Source of the DNA: Thalassobacillus devorans MSP14 | GTDB lineage: Bacteria > Bacillota > Bacilli > Bacillales > Halobacillaceae | Reading direction: 5' to 3' | NCBI RefSeq assembly: GCF_000496835.1 | Contig: NZ_KI543237.1 | Span: 625,582 to 689,581 of the forward strand | Length of the DNA: 64,000 bases | Part shown: positions 34,244-42,888 of the stretch, in pieces | Layout of the letters: each line of letters starts with the position of its first letter | How positions within the stretch are numbered: the stretch's first letter is position 1 | Program-made: the position numbers and the translations under genes | Notes under the pieces: generated by a model | Database searches by the model: none | Told to the model about the DNA's origin: nothing | The model's input: only the letters and a program-made list of their open reading frames with translations

Positions 34244-35254
34244 ATGAAAAGAAAAGTTTTAGTTAGAAAGAGAAAACGCAAAAAATTAATTCGGAGAATG
34301 ATGGCCGTTTTCATCCTTACGCTGGCAATAATCGGGGGAAGCTTAAGCTATTTATATTACCAAACAACGGAAGCTTCCAACAATGCCTATAATGATTTGA
34401 ATCGTGAAAAGAGCGACCTGCGTATAGAAAACGTTTCAATTTCAGATGATCCGATCTCTGTGTTATTAATGGGTGTGGAAGATTACGCAACAGGCGGAAG
34501 CCATGGCAGGGCAGATACAATCATGGTAGCTACCTTTAATCAGACGGAAGAAACCATGAAACTTGTCAGCATTCCCCGGGATACCCTGGTTACCATCGCC
34601 GGAAGAGGTACAGAGGACAAAATCAATCATTCCTTCGCATTTGGCGGTCCTAAAATGACCATTGAAACGGTTGAAGAGTTTTTGGATATTCCAATCGATT
34701 ATTATGCGACCATTAACTTTGAAGGCTTTGAAAATATTATAGATATTGCGGGAGGGGTTCCGGTCGAAGTTCCATTCAACTTTACAGAAAAGAATGCAGA
34801 TGAGTCTGAAACCCTTCATTTTACTGAAGGCAATATGGTATTAAATGGGGAAGAAGCACTCGGATATGTCAGAATGCGGAAACAGGATCCAAGGGGTGAC
34901 CTCGGGCGTGCTGACAGGCAGAAACAGGTCATGAAGAGCTTGATCAGTCAATTGACGAAGCCTGGCTCCTTATTGAAAGTTGATGATTTAACAGATGAAG
35001 TTGGGAATAATGTCACGACTAACCTGCAAATCCCGGAGTTACTAGCATTCTATAAGCAGTATAAAGACTTCAACGTCGATAACATCGAACAACTTGAACT
35101 ATCAGGAGAAGGTGTACGCTATAATGGTGTCTACTATTATTCCGTATATGAATCATCGGTTAATGAAGTCCGCCAGACACTTCGCAGCCACCTGGAGATG
35201 GAGCATTCTTTATCAGCAGATAGCAGTAATGAAGCAGGAACTATGAGCCCATAA
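34244..35254 (+). CDS. LytR-CpsA-Psr (LCP) family wall polymer ligase
   Basis: 336 residues. A very basic cytosolic N-terminus (KRKVLVRKRKRKKLIRRMM) and one membrane span (about 21-43) lead to the extracellular LCP domain: VLLMGVEDY, HGRADTIMVATF, SIPRDTLV, INHSFAFGG, FTEGNMVLNGEEALGYVRMR and RGDLGRADRQKQVMK with the conserved Arg and Asp residues that bind the polyprenyl pyrophosphate. LCP enzymes move finished WTA from undecaprenyl-PP to peptidoglycan. It follows tagB by 31 bp (GAGGAG before the ATG) and is most like TagTUV. The tail is Ser/Glu-rich. Confidence 0.92.
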   Translation: MKRKVLVRKRKRKKLIRRMMAVFILTLAIIGGSLSYLYYQTTEASNNAYNDLNREKSDLRIENVSISDDPISVLLMGVEDYATGGSHGRADTIMVATFNQTEETMKLVSIPRDTLVTIAGRGTEDKINHSFAFGGPKMTIETVEEFLDIPIDYYATINFEGFENIIDIAGGVPVEVPFNFTEKNADESETLHFTEGNMVLNGEEALGYVRMRKQDPRGDLGRADRQKQVMKSLISQLTKPGSLLKVDDLTDEVGNNVTTNLQIPELLAFYKQYKDFNVDNIEQLELSGEGVRYNGVYYYSVYESSVNEVRQTLRSHLEMEHSLSADSSNEAGTMSP

Positions 35255-35290
35255 AAAGAACGATGTGCTTATCAGCACATCGTTCTTTTT
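35253..35290. terminator. Bidirectional terminator between LCP gene and tagO
   Basis: AAAAAGAACGATGTGCT pairs with AGCACATCGTTCTTTTT. It overlaps the LCP stop codon and ends 1 bp before the tagO stop on the other strand. Confidence 0.9.
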
Positions 35291-35291
35291 A

Positions 35292-36383
35292 TTATGAAGA
35301 ATTTTTTTCTCTGTTTTGCGACTTAGTTGTTTTCTTCTTAACCGTGTCGATAACAGGCTTCTTACCACCCTTAATGACCCCAGTCATTTCAGCAAAGAGT
35401 TGCAATAGTAATAAGAATAAGAATGTCAGACCTAAAGCTAACGCAAATGATGCATACGAAAATATGATACCCAGAAAACCGAACAGTGCACTAAAAGCAT
35501 ATAAGATCAATACGGTTGTGCGATGGCTCAAACCAGCTGCGATCAGTTGATAATGGATATGCTGACTGTCCGGTGACATAATGCTTTGCTTATTCCTGAT
35601 TCTTCTTAAAATGGAAAACAGCGTGTCAAAAATTGGAATCGCCAGTACTAATATCGGGATGATGAAGCTGAAAAATGTAATACTTTTCATCAATCCCAGT
35701 ACGGATATGACAGCAACGGAATACCCTAAAAATAACGACCCTGTATCGCCCATGTATATTTTTGCCGGATAAAAGTTATGGGGTAAAAAGCCTAAGTTAC
35801 CCCCGATAATCGCTACACAAATCATTACAGCAGCTGCATGCTGATCAATAAAAGCCATTACCATGATACTTGTCAGTGCTATTGTTGTAACACCTGTAGC
35901 CAAGCCGTCAAGGCCGTCAATTAAATTGATGGCGTTCGTTACCCCGATAATCCAAAAGAAAGTCAGTATTACTCCGACAAATTCATTTAAGGGTATCATT
36001 CCGATCAAGGGAATGGTCAGGTTTTCGATGATAAGCCCGGAACTGATTAAAAGCACGGCTGCAATGATTTGACCCGTCAACTTTATTAACGGACGTATTT
36101 GATATCGATCATCCAGTAATCCTGTCAGCATGATCACCGTAGCTCCAAGGCAGATCGCCCAAAAATGTTCAATGGCAGGTTGTAAATATAACAAGCCGGC
36201 AACTACACCTGCAAATATTGCTATTCCGCCCATACGCGGGGTAACGGTTGTATGTATTTTTCTTAATTCCGGGTAATCCATCATTTTCAGCTTTTTGGCA
36301 ATTTTACGAACCGGAAAGGTCAACAAAAAGCTTGTCAAAAATGCAATCACTAAACCTATAAGTAGGTTGCTGATATCAAACAT
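35292..36383 (-). CDS. tagO: Undecaprenyl-phosphate GlcNAc-1-phosphate transferase (TagO)
   Basis: 363 residues with about 11 membrane spans. The MraY/WecA/TagO motifs are present: HTTVTPRMGGIAIF, LTGLLDDRYQIRP, NAINLIDGLDGLATGV, LGFLPHNFYPAKIYMGDTGS and HIHYQLIAAGLSHR. It makes undecaprenyl-PP-GlcNAc, the first step of the WTA linkage unit and perhaps of the secondary polysaccharide too. GTGGGGTCCCCCT precedes the ATG; a TATAAT-like -10 lies near 36410-36420 on the minus strand. The C-terminus is hydrophilic and basic. Transcribed toward the LCP gene. Confidence 0.94.
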   Translation of the reverse strand: MFDISNLLIGLVIAFLTSFLLTFPVRKIAKKLKMMDYPELRKIHTTVTPRMGGIAIFAGVVAGLLYLQPAIEHFWAICLGATVIMLTGLLDDRYQIRPLIKLTGQIIAAVLLISSGLIIENLTIPLIGMIPLNEFVGVILTFFWIIGVTNAINLIDGLDGLATGVTTIALTSIMVMAFIDQHAAAVMICVAIIGGNLGFLPHNFYPAKIYMGDTGSLFLGYSVAVISVLGLMKSITFFSFIIPILVLAIPIFDTLFSILRRIRNKQSIMSPDSQHIHYQLIAAGLSHRTTVLILYAFSALFGFLGIIFSYASFALALGLTFLFLLLLQLFAEMTGVIKGGKKPVIDTVKKKTTKSQNREKNSS

Positions 36384-36505
36384 AGGGGGACCCCACTTTG
36401 TTGTTAAAATTATAATTCAGTCAAACCTCTTTCATTTTACCTTAATCTTCCCCATTCTTAAAGCGAGTAGTAAGATTGAAGGTCCCCGTTTACAAAAAAT
36501 TTACA

Positions 36506-36622
36506 TTATCCAAGCTGTTGAATAAGTTCTTCAATCGCCTGTTCGGTGGTTTCAATCTCTGCTGATTCACTCTGCTTGATTATATTTTGTAAAATTTCGC
36601 TTAAATTTATGTCTTCCTTCAT
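36506..36622 (-). CDS. Small acidic protein of 38 residues, unknown
   Basis: An ATG at 36622 is preceded by GAGGAG at good spacing and opens a 38-codon frame ending at a TAA. The product begins MKEDINLSEILQNIIKQSES and continues with AEIETTEQAIEELIQQLG. It is acidic, has no signal peptide or Cys, and its heptad-like Leu/Ile spacing predicts one or two amphipathic helices. It stands alone between tagO and the terminator of the HTH-TPR gene. I do not recognise it. A small regulatory or partner-binding protein is possible; the coding call rests on the strong ribosome site and start. Confidence 0.5.
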   Translation of the reverse strand: MKEDINLSEILQNIIKQSESAEIETTEQAIEELIQQLG

Positions 36623-36755
36623 GATATTTACTCCTCTGTCCTTTTATTTATACCTATGCAAGATGAGCTGTCTTGGTTTCTACTACATATATTTACATAG
36701 CGATACGATATCAAACATAGTTTTCCGTCCGTTTGATTAAATATGAGTTTTTTCT

Positions 36756-36800
36756 ACAAAAAAAACAGATGATTTGCTGAATAATAGCAAATCACCTGTT
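36756..36800 (-). terminator. Terminator of the short HTH-TPR gene
   Basis: On the minus strand AACAG-G-TGATTTGCT pairs with AGCAAATCA-T-CTGTT and is followed by TTTTTTT. Confidence 0.85.
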
Positions 36801-36817
36801 CTGGTCAAATATGCAGG

Positions 36818-37441
36818 CTAACTATATTGTGCTTTCCGCTCCATTCGTAAAGAGGCAGACCAGTTAACTGCAAATGTATCCCTTTCCTTTTTTTGACTAA
36901 GTTCGAATAATTCCTCAAAGTAACGGTCACTCTCTTCATATTGTCCCTGACAATAATACTTTATTGCCAAATAATGGAATAATGCTTTGTCGAATATTTT
37001 ATTAAGCTTGATAAAGGCATTCGACTTGTCCAAAAAATAACTTAAATAATTATCTTCAATCCATCGAACATGATCAAGCCTATGCCTTTGATAATTGTAA
37101 ATGGCTAAGAGCAGGTGATAAATCATTTCCTGGTGGAGGGATGAGATAGGCTGGTACATTTCAATTTCAGAGATGAATTTCTCTGCTTTCTCGTGTTCAC
37201 CTGTAAATAATGCTAACTGAAAGCTTTGTAATAAATTATGAACCCCTTGATCCGTTATATTATGATTTTCAAAGTATGAAACAGGCCTGTCAAAATAACC
37301 ACTGAGGTATCTGGTGCTTGAGGGTGGCAATTGGATGAGCCCCTTCTCGAGCATTTCTAACTCTTCCATAGGGATGTCCAGCTGTTCAACCGTGACAGCA
37401 TTGATATGACACAAATAATCAATCCTCGATCTTAAATTCAT
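36818..37441 (-). CDS. Short degenerate-HTH/TPR protein (C-terminally truncated paralogue)
   Basis: 207 residues from the second ATG at 37441 (GGGAGGG six bases before), whose start aligns with the two larger paralogues at 38132 and 39411. N-terminal Xre-like region (about 1-60) is followed by helical TPR-like repeats: EMIYHLLLAIYNY, KALFHYLAIKYYCQGQYEES. It ends where the paralogues continue with about five more TPR units, so it is half-length. The tail is hydrophilic and basic. It has its own promoter and terminator. Either a natural short regulator or a decaying copy. Confidence 0.65.
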   Translation of the reverse strand: MNLRSRIDYLCHINAVTVEQLDIPMEELEMLEKGLIQLPPSSTRYLSGYFDRPVSYFENHNITDQGVHNLLQSFQLALFTGEHEKAEKFISEIEMYQPISSLHQEMIYHLLLAIYNYQRHRLDHVRWIEDNYLSYFLDKSNAFIKLNKIFDKALFHYLAIKYYCQGQYEESDRYFEELFELSQKKERDTFAVNWSASLRMERKAQYS

Positions 37442-37489
37442 CATACGCCCTCCCGCATTGGATGTCAGATGCTGATTCATACCAATGGT

Positions 37490-37517
37490 AGCATAGGCGG
37501 GTTAAGAAGTTTGTCAC
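37490..37517 (-). promoter_or_regulatory. Candidate promoter of the short HTH-TPR gene
   Basis: Minus strand: GTGACA (-35), 16 bp, TATGCT (-10), about 45 bp before the start codon. Confidence 0.45.
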
Positions 37518-37601
37518 TTCTTGTAGCTGGTGACTGATTATTCTAAAAAGTTTTCGACAAATGTGTGAGATTTCCCGGGAAATAGTTTAAATCAGACAAT
37601 A

Positions 37602-38081
37602 TTATTTTCCTGGATTCATCTTTCTCGACAGTAAAAACAGAATAGCTACAGCAATTATCGCACCTGTCGTATCGAGGATGACATCCCCGAAATATGGTGT
37701 GCGGTTAGGGGTTATGCTCTGATGCCATTCATCTGAGATGGCATAGATGACTGTCAGCAACCAGGCGAGTGCCAGTCGAACGTTCAGACTTAAGCGGCTG
37801 GTTTTGGTAAGTGCGTAATAAAACGACAAGGTCAGGATAAGAAATACAGTAATATGAGCACCTTTCCGGATAAAGAATTCAACTAATCCTGCTGTCCCTA
37901 ACGCAGCTATGCTTACTTCCGAATGGTGATAAGTGAAGTGGAGCGGTTCCAGTATTGGCTTCAGGAAAGTAAGGTCAAGCTTGCCGGATAAAAAAGGTTT
38001 GATATCCTGGTCCTGGTACGGCTGGGCGGATGAGTAAAAAATGACTGCCATCCAGAGGGTTGGCCAAAGCCAGTATTTCAT
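37602..38081 (-). CDS. VanZ-like membrane protein
   Basis: 159 residues, about four membrane spans. The VanZ-type patterns are FYSSAQPYQDQ near the N-terminus, RKGAHITVFLILTLSFYYAL and YAISDEWHQSITPNRTPYFGDVILDTTGA. Family members are phosphotransmission-independent membrane proteins of unknown biochemistry; the founding VanZ gives low-level teicoplanin resistance. AAAGGAG lies before the ATG. It is 50 bp after the HTH-TPR gene at 38132 and upstream of the short paralogue, so it is probably co-transcribed with the regulators. That pairing is unusual and may be functional. Confidence 0.88.
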   Translation of the reverse strand: MKYWLWPTLWMAVIFYSSAQPYQDQDIKPFLSGKLDLTFLKPILEPLHFTYHHSEVSIAALGTAGLVEFFIRKGAHITVFLILTLSFYYALTKTSRLSLNVRLALAWLLTVIYAISDEWHQSITPNRTPYFGDVILDTTGAIIAVAILFLLSRKMNPGK

Positions 38082-38131
38082 GATGAAAAGCTCCTTTCAT
38101 AGGGAAAACCTGCAAGCATAGGCTTACAGGT

Positions 38132-39397
38132 TTACGCTTTTTTTGACTCAGAATCTGCTTCGTCAGTGTGCAGCTGCTCATGTTTCTGCTTCAGCAGTTC
38201 CGCTTTTTTATTATATAAGTCTGCTACGACAGGATAAAGTTCGTCCAGTCTCCGTTTGTTCTGCCGGGCTTCGTAATAAGCAATCACTTCTTCGTAGAGA
38301 TGGATAGCTGTCCTGATATTGTCATCTTCACTTGCCAGCATCTCCGCTTCGAGCAGAGTTAGCAGCGCTATTTCTTCTTCGTTAACGGCTGCTTGCTTTG
38401 CTTTTTTCAGGTATTCATCAGCTGTTTCCTTATTTTTCAGGATAAAGTTAACCTTAGCTATCGCGTGCAATTCATTGAAGTGCCCTTCTTCCAGCTCATG
38501 TTCTTCAATCAACTGTAGCGCTGCCCGATATTTCTCCAGTGCCTGGTGATATTTATGCAGCTTGTAGTAAAGGACACCCAGATTATGCTGCATCCGTGAT
38601 TCGGTCACTGGATCTAAATCAAGCTCCCGCATTTTCTCGAAGTAATGGATAGCAGGCGGGTAGGATTCCTTCAGCATGTATAAGACTCCCAGGTAATTCA
38701 GAGCGATTGACAGTCCCCGGCTGTTGTTATGATCTAGGCTGAATGCATGCAATCGCTTCATATAAGCAATCGCCTGGTCAAAATCCTGATTGTTCATCGT
38801 AATCAAAGCCAGATTTTGCATGATGGACACTACTTCATCCTCATTATTCGTCTTTTCCAGCAGCCGTTCAAAGTAACCAAATGACTCTTCCTGCTTTCCT
38901 TCGTAAAAATATTTGACTCCATAGTAATAAAATAGCGCTTTTTGAAATGCTGAGGACTCTGTCAGAAGATTATGGTCAGGAAGCATGAATGACAAATAAT
39001 CCGTTTCGATTTGCTCGGCTTCCGCTTTATAATTATTTTTATAGAGATAAATGGATTTCAATAAATGAAAAATCACTTCCTGAGTCAGCGATGACAGAGC
39101 CCATGATTCATCAAGCGAATGAATGGTTTGAGATGCTTGTTCCTGGTTGGTCAAAAGCTCATGCTGCAATGAGCGCAGTTTACGATAAACAGCAAGATCC
39201 TTCTTATTATAATCCACAAAATAGGCTGTAGGTATCTGCCATAAGTCTGCTAAATATTCTGCCTGACTTTCTGTAAGCGGTAAGCGCCCGGAAAGTAACT
39301 GCTCCCATTCGACTTCCATGATCTTCTCATCTGAAAAGTCAGGCGCAGGACGTTTATGCGCTTTCATTATATAATTCAGTCGATTTCCAATGTTCAT
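38132..39397 (-). CDS. Degenerate-HTH/TPR regulator (RNPP-like architecture), paralogue B
   Basis: 421 residues, ATG with AAGGTGAG upstream. Residues about 1-65 resemble a shortened Xre-type DNA-binding fold (MNIGNRLNYIMKAH, WEQLLSGRLPLTESQAEYLA, WQIPTAYFVDY). The rest is all-helical with eight or so TPR-like units: ALFYYYGVKYFYEGKQEES, ALNYLGVLYMLKESYPPAIHYF, MQHNLGVLYYKLHKYHQAL. This is the layout of RNPP peptide-sensing regulators (Rap, NprR, PlcR, AimR), but the HTH lacks the usual Gln-rich recognition pattern. No propeptide gene is seen beside it. It follows paralogue A by 13 bp. Confidence 0.75.
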   Translation of the reverse strand: MNIGNRLNYIMKAHKRPAPDFSDEKIMEVEWEQLLSGRLPLTESQAEYLADLWQIPTAYFVDYNKKDLAVYRKLRSLQHELLTNQEQASQTIHSLDESWALSSLTQEVIFHLLKSIYLYKNNYKAEAEQIETDYLSFMLPDHNLLTESSAFQKALFYYYGVKYFYEGKQEESFGYFERLLEKTNNEDEVVSIMQNLALITMNNQDFDQAIAYMKRLHAFSLDHNNSRGLSIALNYLGVLYMLKESYPPAIHYFEKMRELDLDPVTESRMQHNLGVLYYKLHKYHQALEKYRAALQLIEEHELEEGHFNELHAIAKVNFILKNKETADEYLKKAKQAAVNEEEIALLTLLEAEMLASEDDNIRTAIHLYEEVIAYYEARQNKRRLDELYPVVADLYNKKAELLKQKHEQLHTDEADSESKKA

Positions 39398-39410
39398 GAG
39401 TACTCACCTT

Positions 39411-40679
39411 CTATGCCTGTTTCGCATCGCCGTTTTTATTGTGCAGCTTTTCCAACCCAGCCTGATATTCATTAGCTTTCTGATATTTCCCCAATTGTTC
39501 AGCCAGCTTTGCAGCTGCTGGATAAATGGACTCAAGCTTGCCCTTAATAGTATGGCGTTCGTAGTAATCAAGCGCTTGATCGTACCATTGCAGTGCCTGT
39601 TCAGGAGATTCTGATTCCGATGTCTGGGCCTTCGCTAATAGAAGTAAAGTTTCTTCACCTTCATCTTTTGCATAGGCATGTGCTTTTTCGAAATATTTTT
39701 CTGCATTCGGTTTGTCATCGTGAAAGTGATACACTTTGAATAATGCGTGATAAGAAAGGAACAAACCATCCTTCATGCCGTACGCTTCTTTCAGTTCCTT
39801 TCCGGTTTCATACATCTCAATCGCTTGCTTGAAATTATCCAGTTTGAAATAAAGCACACCCAGATTATGATACAGCCTGGATGTAAGGCGTGGCGATAAA
39901 TCCAGCTTTTTCATTTGTTCAAAATAGTGTATCGCCTGGCGATATGCTTTTTTCTCAATATATATAGCACCAAGATAATTGAGTGCAGCCGACATTGCTT
40001 GCTCGTCTTCTTGCTCCTGACTATATCGCTTCAGCCGCTCCATATAATGAATGACGCGGTCATACTCTCCGTTTTCTTTTAAAATCAAGGAAAGATTCTG
40101 AATGATAGATACGATCTCGTCACGATCTGTCGTCTTATCTAACAAACGGGCAAAGTAAGCAAGTGATTCTTCACGTTTTCCTTCATAGAAATATTTGAAA
40201 CCATAAAAATAAAAAAGAGCCCGTTGGAATACCGCAGACTCCTTCAAAATGTTATGGTCCGGCAACATGAATGCTAAGTATTCATTTTCTATCTGTTTCA
40301 CTTGCTCAAATTGTTTATATTTATAATGATACACTGCTTTTAATAAGTGGAAGATGATTTCCTGGGTGATCGATGAAATGGACATCGGTTTCATTAATCC
40401 GGCGATTATTGTTTCGTCTGGGTCATGTTTAGTCAGAAGTTCATGTTGAAGGTCCTGGAGTAGTCGGTGTATGTGTATATCAGTCTGATCATAGTCAGTT
40501 AAATAGGTTAATGGAATATTCCAGTATTCAGCCAGATGGATTGCCTGTTCCATCCGAAGTGGTAAGCGCCCTTGTAGTATAGCTGTCCATTCTTCAGGGA
40601 GAATCGATCCATTTTTCATGTTTGGCGATTCTAAATGATAGTAATGCATAATATATTGGACCCTTTTCCCAATATTCAC
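39411..40679 (-). CDS. Degenerate-HTH/TPR regulator (RNPP-like architecture), paralogue A
   Basis: 422 residues from a GTG at 40679 with GGGAGGG upstream. N-terminal degenerate Xre-like fold (MNIGKRVQYIMHYYHLES, WTAILQGRLPLRMEQAIHLA), then TPR-like units such as ALFYFYGFKYFYEGKREESL, ALNYLGAIYIEKKAYRQAIH and LYHNLGVLYFKLDNFKQAIE. It is strikingly similar to paralogue B along its whole length, which points to a recent tandem duplication. First gene of a leftward run A-B-VanZ, with a TGCTATAAT extended -10 at 40731-40739. Function unknown; protein-protein or peptide sensing is likely. Confidence 0.75.
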   Translation of the reverse strand: MNIGKRVQYIMHYYHLESPNMKNGSILPEEWTAILQGRLPLRMEQAIHLAEYWNIPLTYLTDYDQTDIHIHRLLQDLQHELLTKHDPDETIIAGLMKPMSISSITQEIIFHLLKAVYHYKYKQFEQVKQIENEYLAFMLPDHNILKESAVFQRALFYFYGFKYFYEGKREESLAYFARLLDKTTDRDEIVSIIQNLSLILKENGEYDRVIHYMERLKRYSQEQEDEQAMSAALNYLGAIYIEKKAYRQAIHYFEQMKKLDLSPRLTSRLYHNLGVLYFKLDNFKQAIEMYETGKELKEAYGMKDGLFLSYHALFKVYHFHDDKPNAEKYFEKAHAYAKDEGEETLLLLAKAQTSESESPEQALQWYDQALDYYERHTIKGKLESIYPAAAKLAEQLGKYQKANEYQAGLEKLHNKNGDAKQA

Positions 40680-40730
40680 TGCAGGCCCTCCCTCTTTTTA
40701 TCTCTTAATCTAGGTCTATCATATCACACT

Positions 40731-40739
40731 ATTATAGCA
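40731..40739 (-). promoter_or_regulatory. Candidate extended -10 promoter of the HTH-TPR operon
   Basis: Minus strand TGCTATAAT, about 50 bp before the GTG start; a weak -35. The stretch matches the element at 13271 for 12 bases (TGTGCTATAATA). Confidence 0.45.
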
Positions 40740-40782
40740 CACTATCTGACAAAATATTACATGATTTCCGTGATATTTAAAT

Positions 40783-40819
40783 ACCCCGGAGCCCTCCAAT
40801 ATATGGAGGGCTCCGGGGT
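40783..40819 (-). terminator. Palindromic terminator of the AEC transporter gene
   Basis: Arms ACCCCGGAGCCCTCCA and TGGAGGGCTCCGGGGT with loop ATATA, 8 bp after the stop codon of the leftward AEC gene. Fourth intact member of the GC-rich palindrome family. Confidence 0.78.
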
Positions 40820-40827
40820 TTTAGGAC

Positions 40828-41727
40828 TCAGGCTCCTAATAATATCAGCAGGATTGGAATGGTTAACAGACTAAGAAGCGTGGTGACGAGAGTGATGCTG
40901 GATACAAGTCCCGGCTTGGCATCGAATTGAAGAGCATACATTGTCGTAGTAGCTGCTGATGGACAGGCGGCGGCTACTATCAACACGTTAGCCATCATCG
41001 GATCCATCGGCAGGACCAGTGTCAAAACATAAGCGATTAAGGGTGATGCAAGCAGCCGGACGAAAGCAGCATAGCTGATTTTCATCCAGTTCATATTTTT
41101 AACCGTTATTTCAGCAAGCTGCATGCCCAAAGTAATCATCATCGTCGGTATCGTTGCATCTCCGACCAGGGTGATGACTGACATCAGGCTCCCCGGAACC
41201 GGAATGGAACCAAGGTTCATTACTAAAGCTGCAAGCACTGCATAGGTCGGTGGCATCTTCAGGACAGATTGGAATGCCAGCTTAATGCCGGCACTTCCTC
41301 TGGCTGCGTAATAAACGCCAAAAAAGTTCATGATGATTGCCTGCAATACCATAAACGACACAGCATACATAAAGGCTTCTTTCCCAAAAGCGAACAGGAT
41401 AATCGGTGTTCCATAATTCCCGGAATTCATGAATGCAGTAGACAGGATCATACCGCTCTCAGTCGCCTGGTCATAGTTTCTGATTTTAGCGGCCAATTTG
41501 TTAATAACTATGATCGCGGCAAGCAAAATCGCAGCAAAAGCGAGCATCATGACGTATTCCTGATTGAGTTCTGCTTCATAGAACGTCTTGAAGACAAGGT
41601 TTGGGAGCATGATATAAAGCGTGATGGTTGCGAGCGATTTTATATCCAGACGGGCAACGAGCTGAATTACGTAACCGGCAGCAAAGATGAGCAGTACCGG
41701 AAATACTACCTGGAGAAAAACTGCCAT
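40828..41727 (-). CDS. AEC-family (auxin efflux carrier-like) transporter
   Basis: 299 residues with about ten hydrophobic spans. Family patterns include LPNLVFKTFYEAEL near 40-53, STAFMNSGNYGTPIILFAFG in the middle, and a PSAATTTMYALQFDAKPGL segment late. AEC carriers in bacteria export or import small organic acids such as malate. TAGGAA precedes the ATG. The neighbouring gluconate regulator is on the same strand but 144 bp upstream, and no shared role is shown. Substrate unknown. Confidence 0.85.
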   Translation of the reverse strand: MAVFLQVVFPVLLIFAAGYVIQLVARLDIKSLATITLYIMLPNLVFKTFYEAELNQEYVMMLAFAAILLAAIIVINKLAAKIRNYDQATESGMILSTAFMNSGNYGTPIILFAFGKEAFMYAVSFMVLQAIIMNFFGVYYAARGSAGIKLAFQSVLKMPPTYAVLAALVMNLGSIPVPGSLMSVITLVGDATIPTMMITLGMQLAEITVKNMNWMKISYAAFVRLLASPLIAYVLTLVLPMDPMMANVLIVAAACPSAATTTMYALQFDAKPGLVSSITLVTTLLSLLTIPILLILLGA

Positions 41728-41870
41728 GTAATCGTTCCTATTCTATTATTATGTAAAGGTTGTGCGTTCATATCGGATGTTCCTTTCTAGTTTAGTACCA
41801 TTTAATTTCCCGTTTTTAAAAATTTTTCCCACGGAATAAAGCCCATCCTCTTTCCCATCTTAAACCCTTC

Positions 41871-42725
41871 CTATATTCGTTTCCTGGCAATTGCTTTCCG
41901 CATTTTTGCCAATGCTTCCTGAGACTGATTTTTCCTTTTGACACTGTAATTGACATACAGTGCATCGAGGATGGACAGTTCAGCAAGCCTGGAAGACAGT
42001 GCTTCGGAACGGTAGCCCGTCTCAGGAGCTACGGTATACAGACATACATCGACTGCTTTGCTGAATGGCGACTTTGCGTAATTGGTAATACCAATCGTTT
42101 TGGCACCGGTATTCCTGGCAACATCGATAACTTCCAGCAAATCCTTATTTGCACCGGTATGGGATATACATAATGCTACGTCCTCTTCTGCCAGTTGGGA
42201 TGCCGCCATCAATTGAACATGAGTATCGGTATAGGCATGACTGGGCAGACCGCTGCGCATAAATTTATGCTGTCCATCCTGTGCAGCCACCCCGGAGCCC
42301 CCATTTCCATAAAAATGGATTTGCTTGGCGCCAAGGATGTAGGTTAAGGCTTTTTGAAAATTTTTTTCATTTTGTATTTCTCTCGTATATTCAATAGCAT
42401 TGATGTTTGCCTGAAAAACTTTTTTCATGATCTCCATTTCGGAGTCGTTTTCATCAATTTCTTCATGGATGTCTTTGATCGGACTGACCAGTTCGGAGGC
42501 CAGGGCGATTTTCAGCGCCTGATATCCTTTGAAACCGAGCCGCTTACAGAAGCGGAATACAGTTGCGTCAGCTACTTTCAAGTCATCTGCGACCTGGTTG
42601 ATGGATGAATGGACGATTTTTTCCGGATTGGAAATGATGTAATCCGCAATCTGCTTTTCTTTTTCACTGAATTGCTGATAGGTCGATCGAACTCGCTGCA
42701 TTACGTGTGAAGGCGCTTCAGCCAC
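41871..42725 (-). CDS. RpiR/MurR-family regulator, probable gluconate operon repressor
   Basis: 284 residues from a GTG at 42725 with AAGGGGG eight bases upstream; a TTG seven codons earlier opens the frame. N-terminal RpiR helix-turn-helix (about 15-90; SSINQVADDLKVADATVFRF) and C-terminal SIS sugar-phosphate domain (about 125-260; QIHFYGNGGSGVAAQDGQHK, CISHTGANKDLLEV). It is divergent from gntK, so it likely senses 6-phosphogluconate or a similar sugar phosphate and controls gntK-gntP-gnd through boxes at 42796-42810 and 42859-42871. B. subtilis uses a GntR-family repressor instead. Confidence 0.88.
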   Translation of the reverse strand: MAEAPSHVMQRVRSTYQQFSEKEKQIADYIISNPEKIVHSSINQVADDLKVADATVFRFCKRLGFKGYQALKIALASELVSPIKDIHEEIDENDSEMEIMKKVFQANINAIEYTREIQNEKNFQKALTYILGAKQIHFYGNGGSGVAAQDGQHKFMRSGLPSHAYTDTHVQLMAASQLAEEDVALCISHTGANKDLLEVIDVARNTGAKTIGITNYAKSPFSKAVDVCLYTVAPETGYRSEALSSRLAELSILDALYVNYSVKRKNQSQEALAKMRKAIARKRI

Positions 42726-42795
42726 AATGTATTCCCCCTTTTTCAAGACATGTAATCAGTTTAAACGATTTACAATTTAATGAAAAGTAATCTGA

Positions 42796-42871
42796 TGAAA
42801 TATTTTTTCACAATAATGAGTTGTATCAAAAAAAATTTATTGTATAATCGTAGTCAAAGAAAATAATTTTC
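42796..42871 (+). promoter_or_regulatory. gntK promoter with two candidate RpiR operators
   Basis: -35 TTGTAT (42821), 16 bp, -10 TATAAT (42843). A palindrome GAAAATAATTTTC (42859-42871) covers the start of transcription, and TGAAATATTTTTTCA (42796-42810) lies upstream; both have the TGAAA/TTTCA-like arms common for RpiR-family sites. Repression by blocking the start is inferred. Confidence 0.55.
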
Positions 42872-42888
42872 ATTGTTATATTTTAATC

